In this document: piece by piece, positions 1 through 10,217 of the stretch | Position numbering within the stretch: position 1 is the first letter of the stretch | Layout: each line of letters begins with the position of its first letter | Source: Burkholderiales bacterium | GTDB taxonomy: Bacteria; Pseudomonadota; Gammaproteobacteria; Burkholderiales; Burkholderiaceae_C | NCBI GenBank assembly: GCA_016219375.1 | Contig: JACRNC010000016.1 | Location: forward strand, 62,001 to 126,000 | Direction of reading: 5' to 3' | Length of the DNA stretch: 64,000 nucleotides | Made by a program: the position numbers and the translations under genes | The notes under the pieces: model-generated | Told to the model about the DNA's origin: nothing | Database searches by the model: none | Seen by the model: only the letters and a program-made list of their open reading frames with translations

Positions 1-2
1 CG

Positions 3-281
3 CAGATGAGCGGCGCGCTGGCGTCGGCCCCGTTGGCCGCGGGCACGGCCCCGCTGCTGCTGCGTGCGAGCGCGCCCTCCTGGGTGGAGGTGCGCGACGC
101 CTCGGGCCGCTCACTGCTGTCGCGCCAGCTGGCAGCAGGCGAGACGGTCTCCCTGGCCGGCACGGCGCCGTGGCGCGTGCGCATCGGCAATGCCGGCGGC
201 ACCATGCTGTCGCTGCGCGGCCAGGCCGTCGACCTGGCGCCGCATACGCGCAACAACGTCGCCCGGCTCGACCTCAACTAG
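3..281 (+). CDS. RodZ-like cytoskeletal protein, C-terminal fragment (DUF4115)
   Basis: The open frame enters from the left edge and ends at TAG 279-281, so only the last ~92 residues are present. The visible part has the features of the periplasmic DUF4115 domain of RodZ-type helix-turn-helix membrane proteins: a short strand-rich segment with 'SWVEVRDASG', a turn with 'GETVSLAG', and 'PWRVRIGNAGG', followed by a short polar tail. RodZ links MreB to the membrane in cell-shape control. The position directly before ispG fits the common rodZ-ispG-hisS order. The helix-turn-helix and membrane segment lie outside the window, so the identification rests on this domain and on gene order. Confidence 0.75.
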   Translation, partial: QMSGALASAPLAAGTAPLLLRASAPSWVEVRDASGRSLLSRQLAAGETVSLAGTAPWRVRIGNAGGTMLSLRGQAVDLAPHTRNNVARLDLN

Positions 282-293
282 GAGCTCCTGCGC

Positions 294-1583
294 ATGTCTG
301 CCCAAGACCTCGCCTGCGCGGCGGGCCAGCCCATCCCTGCCGCGGCGCCGGCTGCGCGCCGCTCGCTGCAGGCCCGCATCCGCTGGGGCCAGCGCGTGGT
401 CACCGTCGGCGGCGACGCCCCGGTGCGCGTGCAGTCCATGACCAACACCGACACGGTGGACGTCATCGGGACCGCCATCCAGGTCAAGGAGCTGGCCCTG
501 GCGGGCTCGGAGCTGGTGCGCATTACCGTCAACACGCCCGAGGCCGCTGCTGCCGTGCCGCACATTCGCGAGCAACTGGACCGCATGGGCATCGATGTGC
601 CGCTGGTTGGCGACTTCCACTACAACGGCCACCGCCTGCTCACCGAGGTGCCGGCCTGTGCCGAAGCGCTGTCCAAATACCGCATCAACCCGGGCAATGT
701 CGGCAAGGGCGACAAGCGCGACAGGCAGTTCGCACAGATGGTCGAAGTGGCGCTGAGGTATGACAAGCCGGTGCGCATCGGCGTCAACTGGGGCAGCCTG
801 GACCAGGAGCTGATGGCCGCGCTGATGGATGCCAACGGCCGGCGCGCCCAGCCCTGGCCGTCGCAGCAGGTGATGTACGAGGCGCTGGTCACCTCGGCGG
901 TGGAGTCTGCCCGTGCCGCGGTCGAGCTCGGCATGGACCCGGCCCAGGTGCTGATCAGCTGCAAGGTCAGCGGCGTGCAGGACCTGATCGCCGTCTACCG
1001 CGCGCTGGCACAGCGCTGCAACCATCCTCTGCACCTGGGCCTGACCGAGGCCGGCATGGGCACCAAGGGCACCGTGGCCTCGGCTGCCGCGCTGTCCATC
1101 CTGCTGCAGGAGGGCATCGGCGACACCATCCGCGTCTCGCTCACGCCCCAGCCCGGCGAGCCGCGCACGCAGGAGGTGGTGGTGGCCACCGAGATCCTGC
1201 AGGCCCTGGGCCTGCGGGTCTTCGTGCCCAGCGTCACCGCCTGCCCGGGCTGCGGCCGCACCACCAGCACCACCTTCCAGGAGCTGGCCAAGCAGATCGA
1301 CGACTTCCTGCGCGCGCAGATGCCCGTCTGGCGCGCACGCTATCCGGGGGTGGAGGCCATGAAGGTGGCCGTGATGGGTTGCATCGTCAACGGCCCGGGC
1401 GAGAGCAAGCATGCCGACATCGGCATCAGCCTGCCCGGCACCGGCGAGGCCCCCGCCGCCCCGGTTTTCATCGATGGCGAGAAGGCCCTGACCCTGCGCG
1501 GCGAGACCATCGCCGCGGACTTCCAGCGCATCGTCGAGGACTACATCGAACGCCGCTTCGGCGCCGGCCGCGCCGCTGCCTGA
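294..1583 (+). CDS. ispG: 4-hydroxy-3-methylbut-2-enyl diphosphate synthase
   Basis: 429-residue IspG (GcpE), the iron-sulfur enzyme of the MEP isoprenoid pathway. It converts 2-C-methyl-D-erythritol 2,4-cyclodiphosphate to HMBPP. The three cluster cysteines are visible as C317 and C320 (in 'CPGCGRT') and C363 (in 'GCIVNGPGE'), with the glutamate ligand at E370. The N-terminal TIM-barrel half carries 'VQSMTNTDT'. A ribosome binding site (AGGAG at 281-285) precedes the ATG by a suitable distance and lies directly after the rodZ stop, so the two are probably co-transcribed. A second MEP enzyme, dxr, is found about 22 kb away. Length and motifs are normal. Confidence 0.97.
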   Translation: MSAQDLACAAGQPIPAAAPAARRSLQARIRWGQRVVTVGGDAPVRVQSMTNTDTVDVIGTAIQVKELALAGSELVRITVNTPEAAAAVPHIREQLDRMGIDVPLVGDFHYNGHRLLTEVPACAEALSKYRINPGNVGKGDKRDRQFAQMVEVALRYDKPVRIGVNWGSLDQELMAALMDANGRRAQPWPSQQVMYEALVTSAVESARAAVELGMDPAQVLISCKVSGVQDLIAVYRALAQRCNHPLHLGLTEAGMGTKGTVASAAALSILLQEGIGDTIRVSLTPQPGEPRTQEVVVATEILQALGLRVFVPSVTACPGCGRTTSTTFQELAKQIDDFLRAQMPVWRARYPGVEAMKVAVMGCIVNGPGESKHADIGISLPGTGEAPAAPVFIDGEKALTLRGETIAADFQRIVEDYIERRFGAGRAAA

Positions 1584-1651
1584 AAGCGCCGGCATCCTTT
1601 CTCCATGCGGCGGTGCGGCCATGCCCCTGCCGCTGCAACCGCTTCCCCGAC

Positions 1652-2956
1652 ATGACCGACACCAAAAAGCCGGCCGCCCTGCAAGCCGTCAAGGGCATGA
1701 ACGACCTGCTGCCGCCCGACGCCGCCCGCTGGGAGTGGCTGGAAGAGCGCGTGCGCCACCTGATGCGCCGCTGGGGCTACGCCAACATCCGCACGCCCAT
1801 CGTCGAGCCCACGGCGCTCTTCGTGCGCGGCCTGGGCGAGGTGACCGACATCGTCGAGAAGGAGATGTACTCCTTCGTCGACTCGATGAACGGCGATGCG
1901 CTGAGCCTGCGCCCGGAGAACACCGCCGGCGTGGTGCGTGCCGTGGTCGAGCACGGCCTGCTGCACGACGGTGGCAAGCGGCTCTTCTACATCGGCCCCA
2001 TGTTCCGCCACGAGCGGCCGCAGAAGGGCCGCTACCGCCAGTTCCACCAGGTTGGTGCCGAGGCGCTCGGCTTCGCCGGCCCGGACGTGGATGCCGAGCT
2101 CATCCTGCTGTGCCGTGCGCTGTGGCAGGACCTGGGCCTGGTCATCGGCGACGACGTGCGGCTGGAGCTCAACAGCCTGGGCCAGCCCGCCGAGCGCCTG
2201 GCCCATCGCGCCGCGCTGATCCAGCACTTCGAGTCCCACGCCGACCTGCTGGACGAAGACGCCCGCCGCCGGCTGCACAGCAACCCGCTGCGCATCCTCG
2301 ACACCAAGAACCCGGCGATGCAGCCGGTGGTCGAGTCCGCCCCGAAGCTGATGGACTTCCTGGGCGAGGCCTCGCTGGTCCACTTCAACGCCGTGCGCGC
2401 CGTGCTGGACGCCGCCGGCCTGCCGTACCGCATCAACCCCCGCCTGGTGCGCGGCATGGACTACTACAACCTGACCGTCTTCGAGTGGGTTACCGACCGC
2501 CTGGGCGCGCAGGGCACCGTCTGCGGCGGCGGGCGCTACGACACGCTGATCGAGCAGTTGGGCGGCAAGCCGGCCCCGGCGGTGGGCTGGGGCCTGGGCA
2601 TGGAGCGGTTGCTGCTGTTGCTCCAGGAGGTGGGCTCCGCACCCGCGCCGCAGGCGCCGGATGCCTATGCCGTGGTGCCCAGCCATGCCGAGCTGCCGCG
2701 CATCATGCGGGCCCTGGATGCGCTGCGTGCCGCCGGCGTGGCCGTGGTGCAGCACCCCGCGGGGGCAGAAGGCCCGTCGAGCATGAAGTCGCAATTCAAG
2801 CGGGCCGATGCCAGCGGTGCGCGCTTCGCCTTGGTCTTTGGCGACAGCGAGCTGGCGCAGGGCCAGGTGGCGGTCAAGCCGCTACGCGGCGGCGAGCAGG
2901 TGCTGCGTGCGCTGGACGATGTCGGCACCTGGGCGGCCGAGTTGCTGGCCCCATAA
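1652..2956 (+). CDS. hisS: Histidyl-tRNA synthetase
   Basis: 434-residue class II aminoacyl-tRNA synthetase that charges tRNA-His. The start was set at the ATG giving '[18 protein letters not shown]', because 'KGMNDLLP' is the usual HisRS N-terminus; the longer upstream frame runs back into ispG. Visible motifs are motif 2 ('[17 protein letters not shown]'), the histidine-binding 'LVRGMDYYN' and 'CGGGRYD' segments, and motif 3 ('[12 protein letters not shown]'). The C-terminal ~100 residues form the anticodon-binding domain. It lies 68 nt after ispG in the same orientation and is followed by the YfgM-like gene, the usual proteobacterial order. Confidence 0.97.
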   Translation: MTDTKKPAALQAVKGMNDLLPPDAARWEWLEERVRHLMRRWGYANIRTPIVEPTALFVRGLGEVTDIVEKEMYSFVDSMNGDALSLRPENTAGVVRAVVEHGLLHDGGKRLFYIGPMFRHERPQKGRYRQFHQVGAEALGFAGPDVDAELILLCRALWQDLGLVIGDDVRLELNSLGQPAERLAHRAALIQHFESHADLLDEDARRRLHSNPLRILDTKNPAMQPVVESAPKLMDFLGEASLVHFNAVRAVLDAAGLPYRINPRLVRGMDYYNLTVFEWVTDRLGAQGTVCGGGRYDTLIEQLGGKPAPAVGWGLGMERLLLLLQEVGSAPAPQAPDAYAVVPSHAELPRIMRALDALRAAGVAVVQHPAGAEGPSSMKSQFKRADASGARFALVFGDSELAQGQVAVKPLRGGEQVLRALDDVGTWAAELLAP

Positions 2957-3060
2957 TCGCGGGCTTCGGCCGGCGCCCCGGCGCGCCGCCCGATTGCCCA
3001 CGTTCGCACCCTCGTCCGCACCTCTTTTCCCTCCTTCGCCCACTGCCCCGGCGAGTCCGC

Positions 3061-3741
3061 ATGGCCACACAACTCCGTCTCGAAGAACAAGAGCAGCTCG
3101 ACCAGATCAAGGACTTCTGGAAGCAGTACGGCAACCTGATCACCTGGGTGCTGATCCTGGGCCTGGGCGCCCTGGCGGCTTTCAGCGGCTGGCGTTACTG
3201 GCAGGGTGAGCAGGCAGCCAAGGCGGCCGTGCTGTTCAACGACCTGGAGGCGGCCGCGCAGGCCGGCGACCTGGAGCGCACCGCGCGCGCCTTCAAGGAT
3301 ATGACCGAGCGCTACCCGCGCACCACCTATGCCGAGCAGGCCGGCCTGCTGGCCGCCAAGGCGCAGGCCGAGCGCAACCAGCCCGATGCCGCCCGCGCCA
3401 GCCTGCAGTGGGTCATCGACCATGCCGACGAGCCAGCCTACCAGGCCGTCGCCCGCCTGCGCCTGGCCGGGCTGCTGCTCGATCAGAAGAAGCTTGACGA
3501 GGCCGCCCAGCAACTGGCCGGCAGCTTCCCCGACGAGTTCAAGGCTCTGGCCGCCGACCGTCGCGGCGACCTGCTGCAGCTGCAGGGCAAGAAGGCCGAG
3601 GCGCTGGCCGCCTACCAGGAGGCCTACAAGGCCATGGCCGCCGACGTGGACTACCGCAAGATCCTGGCGATCAAACTGACCGTGCTCGGCGCGCCGCCCG
3701 AGCCGGAAGCCGCGGCATCCGCCAGCCAAGGAGGCGAGTGA
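3061..3741 (+). CDS. YfgM-like tetratricopeptide membrane protein
   Basis: 226 residues. A short charged cytoplasmic N-terminus ('LRLEEQEQLDQIKDFWKQYG') is followed by one transmembrane helix at about residues 22-42 and an alanine-rich helical periplasmic region with TPR-like repeats. This is the architecture of the YfgM family (Pfam TPR_21), which associates with the SecYEG translocon and periplasmic chaperones in E. coli. It sits between hisS and bamB, exactly as in most proteobacteria. The stop (3739-3741) is one base before the bamB ATG, suggesting translational coupling. The family assignment is firm; the role here is inferred from E. coli. Confidence 0.88.
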   Translation: MATQLRLEEQEQLDQIKDFWKQYGNLITWVLILGLGALAAFSGWRYWQGEQAAKAAVLFNDLEAAAQAGDLERTARAFKDMTERYPRTTYAEQAGLLAAKAQAERNQPDAARASLQWVIDHADEPAYQAVARLRLAGLLLDQKKLDEAAQQLAGSFPDEFKALAADRRGDLLQLQGKKAEALAAYQEAYKAMAADVDYRKILAIKLTVLGAPPEPEAAASASQGGE

Positions 3742-3742
3742 C

Positions 3743-4870
3743 ATGAAGCGCTGGATTGCATCCTGCTCCGCACTCGCCCTGGCCGTCGCCCTGCTGGCCG
3801 GCTGCTCCAGCGGCATCGAGAAGCCCCGTCCCGCCGCACTGCAGCAACTCAGCGCCCCCGTCACGCTGCAGCCGGCCTGGAGCCAGCGCGTCGGCGAGGC
3901 CCGCTTCCCGCTGCGCCTGGCGGTGGCCGGCGGCGTGGTCGTCACCGCATCGGATGACGGCGGCATCGCGGCCTTCGACTTGGCCAGCGGCGCGCCGCGC
4001 TGGCGTGGACAGGCGGATGCCAAGCTGTCCGCCGGCGTGGGCAGCGACGGCCGCTACGCCGCCGTCGTCACCGACCGCAACGAGGTCGTCGCCTTCGATC
4101 AGGGCCGCGTGCTGTGGCGGGCGACGGTGCCGGCCAAGGTCGTAACGCCGCCGCTGGTGGCCGGCGAGCGGGTCTTCGTGCAGGGCGTGGACCGCGCCAT
4201 CCACGCCTTCGACGTGCTGGACGGCCGCCGCCTGTGGGCTTTCCAGCGCGCCGGCGATGCGCTCACGCTGGCCCAGCCCGGCGTGCTGCAGCCCGTGGCC
4301 AACACGCTGTGGGCCGGCGTCGGGCCGCGCCTGGTGGCGCTGGAGCCCGTGCGCGGCCAGCTCAAGCAGGACGTCATCGTCGCCACGCCGCGCGGCGGCA
4401 ACGAGGTCGAGCGCCTGGCCGACCTGGTGGCGCCGCCCGCCCGCGTGGGCGACATGGTCTGCGTGCGCTCCTTCCAGACGGCCGTGTCCTGCATCGACAC
4501 CACCCGTGGCGCGCTGGTCTGGACTAAGACGCAGAGCGGCTTCCAGGGCGTGGCGGCGGACGACGCGCTCGTCGTCGGTGGCGACGCCAGCGACCGCCTG
4601 ATCGCCTGGCGCCGCAGCAACGGCGAGGTCTTCTGGCGCGCCGACCAGTTCGTCTACCGCCAGCTCACCGCCCCGGCGATCCTGGGCAAGTACGTCGTCG
4701 TGGCCGACCGCGAAGGCTATGTCCACCTGCTGTCGCGCCAGGACGGCCGCACGCTGGGCCGGCTGTCGCTGGACGGCGGCGGCATCGTCACGCCACCCGT
4801 GGCAGCCACCGGCCGGCTGATCATCGCCACGCGCAACGGCACGCTGCAGGTCTACTCCGCGGCCGACTGA
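3743..4870 (+). CDS. bamB: Outer membrane assembly lipoprotein BamB
   Basis: 375-residue lipoprotein of the BAM complex, which inserts beta-barrel proteins into the outer membrane; the barrel subunit BamA is encoded at 25.6 kb. The signal peptide ends in the lipobox 'LLAGC' with the lipidated cysteine at C21. The mature part consists of repeating PQQ/beta-propeller blades, seen in recurring segments such as 'GGIAAFDLASGAPRW', 'RAIHAFDVLDGRRLW' and 'GYVHLLSRQDG'. The ATG directly follows the YfgM-like stop. Length is typical. Confidence 0.95.
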   Translation: MKRWIASCSALALAVALLAGCSSGIEKPRPAALQQLSAPVTLQPAWSQRVGEARFPLRLAVAGGVVVTASDDGGIAAFDLASGAPRWRGQADAKLSAGVGSDGRYAAVVTDRNEVVAFDQGRVLWRATVPAKVVTPPLVAGERVFVQGVDRAIHAFDVLDGRRLWAFQRAGDALTLAQPGVLQPVANTLWAGVGPRLVALEPVRGQLKQDVIVATPRGGNEVERLADLVAPPARVGDMVCVRSFQTAVSCIDTTRGALVWTKTQSGFQGVAADDALVVGGDASDRLIAWRRSNGEVFWRADQFVYRQLTAPAILGKYVVVADREGYVHLLSRQDGRTLGRLSLDGGGIVTPPVAATGRLIIATRNGTLQVYSAAD

Positions 4871-4924
4871 CCCCGGCCGCCTCTCCCGTCCCCCCGTCTT
4901 CCCGGTCCTCCAGGTCCCCTGCCG

Positions 4925-6262
4925 ATGAAACCCGTCATCGCCCTCGTCGGGCGCCCCAACGTCGGCAAGTCCACGCTGTTCAACCGGCTGACCAAGAGCC
5001 GTGACGCCATCGTGGCCGACTACGCCGGCCTCACGCGCGACCGCCACTACGGCGACGGCCGCATCGGCAGCCGCGAGTTCATCGTCATCGACACCGGCGG
5101 CTTCGAGCCCGACTGCAGCGAGGGCATCTTCAAGGAGATGGCCAAGCAGACCCGCCAGGCGGTGGCCGAAGCCGACGCGGTGGTCTTCGTCGTCGATGTC
5201 CGCGGCGGGCTGAGCGCGCAGGACCACGACATCGCGCGCTACCTGCGCACGGCCAACAAGCGCGTCATCCTGGCGGTCAACAAGGCCGAGGGCATGCAGG
5301 ACTCGCCGCTGGTGGCCGAGTTCTACGAGCTGGGCATCGGTGAGCCGCATCCCATCTCCGCCTCGCACGGCCAGGGCGTGCGCAGCCTGCTCGAAGCCGC
5401 GCTTGCAGACTTCCCCGAGCCGGAGGAAGAAGACGAAGACCTCCACGACGTCAACCGGCCCATCCGCCTGGCCGTGGCCGGCCGGCCCAATGTGGGCAAG
5501 TCCACGCTGATCAACACCTGGCTGGGCGAGGAGCGCCTGGTGGCGTTCGATATGCCGGGCACCACGCGCGATGCCATCACCGTGCCGCTGGAGCGCAACG
5601 GGCAGAAGTTCGAGCTGATCGACACCGCTGGCCTGCGCCGCAAGGGGAAGGTCTTCGAGGCGATCGAGAAGTTCTCGGTGGTCAAGACACTGCAGGCCAT
5701 CGCCGACGCCAACGTCGTCGTGCTGCTGCTGGATGCCACGCAGGGCGTGACCGACCAGGACGCCCACATCGCCGGCTACATCCTCGATTCGGGGCGGGCG
5801 GTGGTGGTGGCCATCAACAAGTGGGACGCGGTGGACGCCTACCAGCGCGAGATGCTGCAGCGCTCCATCGAGCAGCGCCTGGCCTTCCTGCGCTTCGCGC
5901 CGGTGCTGCACATCTCGGCGCTCAAGCGCCAGGGCCTGGGCCCGCTGTGGAAGGCGATCGCCGACGCCTGGGCCTCGGCCACCAAGAAGCTGCCCACGCC
6001 GGTGCTCACCCGGCTGCTGCACGAGGCGGTGGAGTTCCAGCAGCCCAAGCGGGCAGGGGCCTTTAGGCCCAAGCTGCGCTATGCCCACCAGGGCGGGCAG
6101 AACCCGCCCATCATCGTGATCCACGGCAACGCGCTGGACCATGTCACCGACGTCTACCGGCGCTACCTGGAAGGCCGCTTCCGCGAGCACTTCAAGCTCG
6201 TCGGCACGCCGCTGCGCATCGAGCTGCGCTCCTCGCGCAACCCGTTCGCCGACAAGGCCTGA
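4925..6262 (+). CDS. der: Ribosome-associated double GTPase Der (EngA)
   Basis: 445-residue GTPase needed for 50S ribosomal subunit maturation. Two tandem G domains are plain: the first P-loop 'GRPNVGKS' is at residues 9-16 and the second, identical in sequence, at about 186-193. DTxG switch motifs ('DTGGFEPD' and '[11 protein letters not shown]') and NKxD-type motifs ('NKAEG', 'NKWD') are present. The acidic linker '[11 protein letters not shown]' separates the two domains. The C-terminal KH-like domain ends with the conserved '[15 protein letters not shown]'. It lies 54 nt after bamB and before hfq in the usual order. Confidence 0.97.
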   Translation: MKPVIALVGRPNVGKSTLFNRLTKSRDAIVADYAGLTRDRHYGDGRIGSREFIVIDTGGFEPDCSEGIFKEMAKQTRQAVAEADAVVFVVDVRGGLSAQDHDIARYLRTANKRVILAVNKAEGMQDSPLVAEFYELGIGEPHPISASHGQGVRSLLEAALADFPEPEEEDEDLHDVNRPIRLAVAGRPNVGKSTLINTWLGEERLVAFDMPGTTRDAITVPLERNGQKFELIDTAGLRRKGKVFEAIEKFSVVKTLQAIADANVVVLLLDATQGVTDQDAHIAGYILDSGRAVVVAINKWDAVDAYQREMLQRSIEQRLAFLRFAPVLHISALKRQGLGPLWKAIADAWASATKKLPTPVLTRLLHEAVEFQQPKRAGAFRPKLRYAHQGGQNPPIIVIHGNALDHVTDVYRRYLEGRFREHFKLVGTPLRIELRSSRNPFADKA

Positions 6263-6368
6263 ACGGCCCAGCCTGCCGGCCGTGCGGGAATCGCCCTGCC
6301 CGGGCGCCCCTCGGATACCCTGTGTTAAGGTGCCGATCCGTTCACTTCTTTTCAACACGGAGCATATC

Positions 6369-6611
6369 GTGAGCAATAAAGGGCAGCTTCTACAAGACCC
6401 GTTCCTGAACCTCCTGCGCAAGGAGCATGTTCCGGTGTCCATCTACCTGGTCAACGGCATCAAGCTGCAAGGCCACATCGAGTCCTTCGACCAGTACGTC
6501 GTGCTGCTGCGCAACACCGTCACCCAGATGGTCTACAAGCACGCGATCTCCACGGTTGTTCCCGGCCGCGCCGTGAACTTCCACGCCAACGAACCGGGCG
6601 ACGCCTCCTGA
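6369..6611 (+). CDS. hfq: RNA chaperone Hfq
   Basis: 80-residue Sm-like hexameric RNA chaperone that pairs small RNAs with mRNAs. The start is GTG in 'gtgagcaataaaggg', giving '[20 protein letters not shown]', the conserved Hfq N-terminus. A GGAG ribosome binding site lies at 6360-6363. The Sm1 motif ('[20 protein letters not shown]') and the Sm2 motif ('[10 protein letters not shown]') are intact, including the proximal-face Gln and Lys-His residues. The C-terminal tail is short, as usual in betaproteobacteria. Hfq is followed by hflX, the conserved arrangement. Confidence 0.97.
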   Translation: MSNKGQLLQDPFLNLLRKEHVPVSIYLVNGIKLQGHIESFDQYVVLLRNTVTQMVYKHAISTVVPGRAVNFHANEPGDAS

Positions 6612-6663
6612 CCCCGGCTCCCGCGGCCGCCCGGCCGCGGACCCTCCAACACGCTCGAACGCG

Positions 6664-7893
6664 TTGAACCCCACCGCTGCCGCCGACGCTCCCCGCGTGG
6701 TGCTGGTCGGTGTCGACTTCGGCCCAGGCTCGTCCTTCGATCCGTCGCTGGACGAACTGGCCCTGCTGGCCGAGTCTGCGGGCGATGACCCCGTCGCCCG
6801 GCTCACGGCCAAGCGCAAGGCACCCGATGCGGCGCTCTTCGTCGGCGAAGGCAAGGCCGACGAGATCAAGCTGCTGGCCCAGACCTACGGCGCCGAAGGC
6901 GTCATCTTCGACCAGGCCCTCTCGCCTGCGCAGCAGCGCAACCTGGAGCGTCACCTGGGCGTCGAGGTGCTGGACCGCACCATGCTCATCCTGGAGATCT
7001 TCGGCGAACGCGCCAAGAGCCACGAGGGCAAGCTGCAGGTCGAGCTGGCCCGGCTGCAATACCTCTCCACCCGGCTGGTGCGCCGCTGGTCCCACCTGGA
7101 GCGCCAGCGCGGCGGCGTCGGCCATCGCGGCGGCCCCGGCGAGCGGCAGATCGAGCTCGATCGCCGCATGATCGAGCAGCGGATCAAGTCGCTCAAGGAG
7201 CGGCTGGAGCGCCTCAAACGCCAACGCGGCACGCAGCGGCGTGCCCGCGAGCGCAGTGGTGCGCTGCGCGTGGCCCTGGTCGGCTACACCAATGCCGGCA
7301 AGTCCACGCTGTTCAACGCGCTGACCAAGGCCGGCACCTACGCTGCCGACCAGCTCTTCGCCACGCTGGACACCACCACCCGGCAGCTCTACCTCGAAGA
7401 CGCGCAGCGCAGCGTCACGCTGTCGGACACGGTGGGCTTCATCCGCGACCTGCCGCACACGCTGGTCGAGGCCTTCGAAGCCACGCTGCAGGAGGCGGCC
7501 GATGCCGACCTGCTGCTGCACGTGGTCGATGCCGCCAGCCCCACGCTGCACGAGCAGATGTCCGAGGTGCTGCGCGTGCTGCGCAGCATCGGCGCGGCCG
7601 GCATCCCGCAGCTGCTGGTCTTCAACAAGGCGGATCAATTGCCCGACTGGCAGAGCCGGGCAGGGCTGGATCACGTCGAGCTGGAGCCCGGCCTGTCGGT
7701 GGCGCGGCTCTTCGCCAGCGCGCTGACCGGGCAAGGGTTGGCAGAATTGCGCGGCGTGCTGGCCACCGCGGCGCTCTCCGGTGCCGAGCAGGCCCTTGCG
7801 GCTTCGCATGCCGCGCCCGCCCCTCAGGCTGCATCCGTGCAGGCGTCTTTCCCCTCGACCGGCCCCGACCAGCCGACATCCTCCACACGATGA
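6664..7893 (+). CDS. hflX: Ribosome-splitting GTPase HflX
   Basis: 409-residue HflX, a GTPase that binds the 50S subunit and rescues stalled ribosomes under stress. It has the HflX N-terminal domain (about residues 12-200) with a coiled helical linker rich in Arg/Lys/Glu. The G domain then starts at the P-loop 'GYTNAGKST' (G207) and carries 'DTVGFIRDLPHTL' and 'NKAD'. The best start is TTG 6664, since no in-frame ATG or GTG gives the full N-terminal domain. The stop overlaps the hflK start (ATGA 7890-7893), indicating translational coupling. The Ala/Ser/Pro-rich C-terminus is variable in this family. Confidence 0.94.
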   Translation: MNPTAAADAPRVVLVGVDFGPGSSFDPSLDELALLAESAGDDPVARLTAKRKAPDAALFVGEGKADEIKLLAQTYGAEGVIFDQALSPAQQRNLERHLGVEVLDRTMLILEIFGERAKSHEGKLQVELARLQYLSTRLVRRWSHLERQRGGVGHRGGPGERQIELDRRMIEQRIKSLKERLERLKRQRGTQRRARERSGALRVALVGYTNAGKSTLFNALTKAGTYAADQLFATLDTTTRQLYLEDAQRSVTLSDTVGFIRDLPHTLVEAFEATLQEAADADLLLHVVDAASPTLHEQMSEVLRVLRSIGAAGIPQLLVFNKADQLPDWQSRAGLDHVELEPGLSVARLFASALTGQGLAELRGVLATAALSGAEQALAASHAAPAPQAASVQASFPSTGPDQPTSSTR

Positions 7894-9254
7894 ACACCTC
7901 CACCTTCGATTCCGCTGGCCGCCCCCTGTGGCGCCTGCGCGCGCTGGCCCGCTCGGTGCACACGCTGCTGGCAGGGACGGCCCGCCGCCTGGCCTGGCGG
8001 CTGTCGGCCGGCCTGCCGGGCCGCACGGCCGCCGGGGCCGAGCTCGACGACGGGCGCGTGCTCAACAACGGCCGCAACGACGGCCCGCCCGACCTCGACG
8101 AGCTCTGGCGCGACTTCAACCGCAAGCTCGGCTCGCTCTTCCCGGGCAACCGCCAGGGCGGCGGCAACACGGGCGGCGGCGGCAGCAGCGGCCCTGGCCT
8201 GCCCGACATGAAGGGCGCGGGCCTGGGCATCGGCCTGCTGCTGGGCCTGATCGTGCTGATCTGGCTGGGCAGCGGCGTGTTCATCGTGCAGGAAGGCCAG
8301 CAGGCCGTGGTCATGTCTTTCGGCCGCTACGCGCGCACGGCAGAAGCCGGCATGCAACTGCGCCTGCCTTATCCCTTCGAGTCGCACGAGATGGTCAACG
8401 TCACCGCGCTGCGCTCGGTGGAGGTCGGCACGACCGGCGTCACCCAGGGCACCGGGCTGCGTGATTCGTCCATGCTGACGCAGGACGAGAACATCGTCGA
8501 CATCCAGTTCACCGTGCAGTACCGCATCAAGGATGCGCGGCAGTTCCTCTTCGAGAACCGCAGCCCCGAGCTGGCCGTGGTGCAGGCGGCGGAGTCGGCC
8601 GTGCGCGAGATCGTCGGCCGCAACTCCATGGACTCGGTGCTCTACGAGCAGCGTGATGCCATCGCCGCCGACCTGGTCAAGCTCATCCAGGCCCAGCTCG
8701 ACCGGCTGAAGTCCGGCGTGCTGGTGGCCAACGTCAACGTGCGCAGCGTGCAGCCGCCCGAGCAGGTGCAGGCGGCCTTCGACGACGCCTTCCGCGCCGG
8801 CGCCGACCGCGAGCGCTTCAAGAACGACGGCCAGGCCTACGCCAACGACGTCATCCCCAAGGCCCGGGGCGCCGCGGCCCGCCTGCTGGAAGAGGCCAAC
8901 GCCCACCGCTCGCGCGTGGTGGCGCAGGCCGAGGGCGATGCCGAGCGCTTCACCCAGGTCTATGCCGAATACCAGAAGGCGCCAGCCGTCACCCGCGACC
9001 GCCTCTACATCGACACCATGCAGCAGATCTATTCCAACGTGACGAAGGTCCTGGTGGACTCTCGCAACGGCTCCAGCCTGCTCTATCTGCCGCTGGACAA
9101 GCTGCTGCAGCAGACGGGTGCCGCCGGCGCCTCGTCGCCGGTCGTGGTGCCCGGCTCGGCGTCCGCCGCAGGCGAGGGCACCACGCAGCCGGCCGCTGCC
9201 GCTGACCCCCGTTCGCGCGAGAACGCGCGCGGCCGTGACCGCGATGTGCGCTGA
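7890..9254 (+). CDS. hflK: FtsH protease modulator HflK
   Basis: 454-residue SPFH/prohibitin-family membrane protein that forms the HflKC complex around the FtsH protease. The N-terminal cytoplasmic part contains the conserved 'PPDLDELWRDFNRKL' and a Gly/Asn-rich stretch. One transmembrane helix follows at about residues 111-132, then the SPFH domain and a coiled-coil region ('KARGAAARLLEEANAHRSRV'). The first ~55 residues are basic and alanine/leucine-rich, an extension that varies among relatives. It overlaps hflX by 4 nt and is followed 18 nt later by hflC. Confidence 0.95.
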   Translation: MNTSTFDSAGRPLWRLRALARSVHTLLAGTARRLAWRLSAGLPGRTAAGAELDDGRVLNNGRNDGPPDLDELWRDFNRKLGSLFPGNRQGGGNTGGGGSSGPGLPDMKGAGLGIGLLLGLIVLIWLGSGVFIVQEGQQAVVMSFGRYARTAEAGMQLRLPYPFESHEMVNVTALRSVEVGTTGVTQGTGLRDSSMLTQDENIVDIQFTVQYRIKDARQFLFENRSPELAVVQAAESAVREIVGRNSMDSVLYEQRDAIAADLVKLIQAQLDRLKSGVLVANVNVRSVQPPEQVQAAFDDAFRAGADRERFKNDGQAYANDVIPKARGAAARLLEEANAHRSRVVAQAEGDAERFTQVYAEYQKAPAVTRDRLYIDTMQQIYSNVTKVLVDSRNGSSLLYLPLDKLLQQTGAAGASSPVVVPGSASAAGEGTTQPAAAADPRSRENARGRDRDVR

Positions 9255-9272
9255 GCCGAGGAACCGCCCGAC

Positions 9273-10163
9273 ATGAACCGCATCCTCACCGTCCTCGTTG
9301 CCCTCTTCATCGTCATCGTCGTCGCCTCCTCGACGCTCTACATCGTCGACCAGCGCCAGTTCGCCGTCGTCTACACGCTGGGCGAGATCAAGGAGGTCGT
9401 CACCGAGCCCGGCCTGAAGTGGAAGGCGCCGCCGCCGCTGCAGAACAAGGTCTTCCTCGACCGCCGCGTGCAGACGCTCGACAGCCCCGAGACCCGCCCC
9501 ATCTTCACTGCCGAGAAGAAGAGCCTGGTCATCGACTGGCTGGTCAAGTGGCGCATCACCGACCCGCGTCAGTTCATCCGCAACAACGGCGTGGAGCTGC
9601 GCAACGTGGAGGCGCGCCTGAGCCCCATCGTGCAGGCGGCGTTCAACGAAGAGGTCACCAAGCGCAACGTGCGCGCCGTGCTGTCCACCGACCGCGACAA
9701 CATCATGCGCGGCGTCATGCAGCGCCTGGCCGACGATGCCAAGGCCTTCGGCATCCAGGTGGTCGACGTGCGCATCAAGCGCGTGGACTTCTCGCCCACC
9801 ATCACCGACTCCGTCTACCGCCGCATGGAGTCCGAGCGCAAGCGCGTGGCCAACGAGCTGCGCTCGCTGGGCATGGCCGAGGGCGAGAAGATCCGCGCCG
9901 ACGCCGACCGCCAGCGCGAGGTCATCCTGGCCGAGGCCTACCGCGACGCGCAGAAGATCAAGGGCGAGGGCGATGCCAAGGCGTCCGCCCTCTACAGCCA
10001 GGCCTTCAGCCGCGACCCGCAGTTCGCCCAGTTCTACCGCAGCCTGGAGGCCTACCGCAGCAGCTTCCGCAACAAGTCGGACGTGATGGTGCTGGACCCG
10101 GCCTCCACCGACTTCTTCAAGGCGCTGCGCAACGGCGCCAGCACCGGCGGGACGCGTCCGTGA
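9273..10163 (+). CDS. hflC: FtsH protease modulator HflC
   Basis: 296-residue partner of HflK in the membrane complex that regulates FtsH. A single N-terminal transmembrane helix (about residues 4-24) is followed by the SPFH domain ('VDQRQFAVVYTLGEI') and the typical HflC coiled coil ('AYRDAQKIKGEGDAKASAL'), with the C-terminal 'VMVLDPASTDFFK' strand. It lies directly downstream of hflK in the same operon. Confidence 0.96.
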   Translation: MNRILTVLVALFIVIVVASSTLYIVDQRQFAVVYTLGEIKEVVTEPGLKWKAPPPLQNKVFLDRRVQTLDSPETRPIFTAEKKSLVIDWLVKWRITDPRQFIRNNGVELRNVEARLSPIVQAAFNEEVTKRNVRAVLSTDRDNIMRGVMQRLADDAKAFGIQVVDVRIKRVDFSPTITDSVYRRMESERKRVANELRSLGMAEGEKIRADADRQREVILAEAYRDAQKIKGEGDAKASALYSQAFSRDPQFAQFYRSLEAYRSSFRNKSDVMVLDPASTDFFKALRNGASTGGTRP

Positions 10164-10217
10164 CGGCCGCACGCGCAAGCCGCCAAGGCCACAGACACGG
10201 CCACGGCCGCGCGGCCC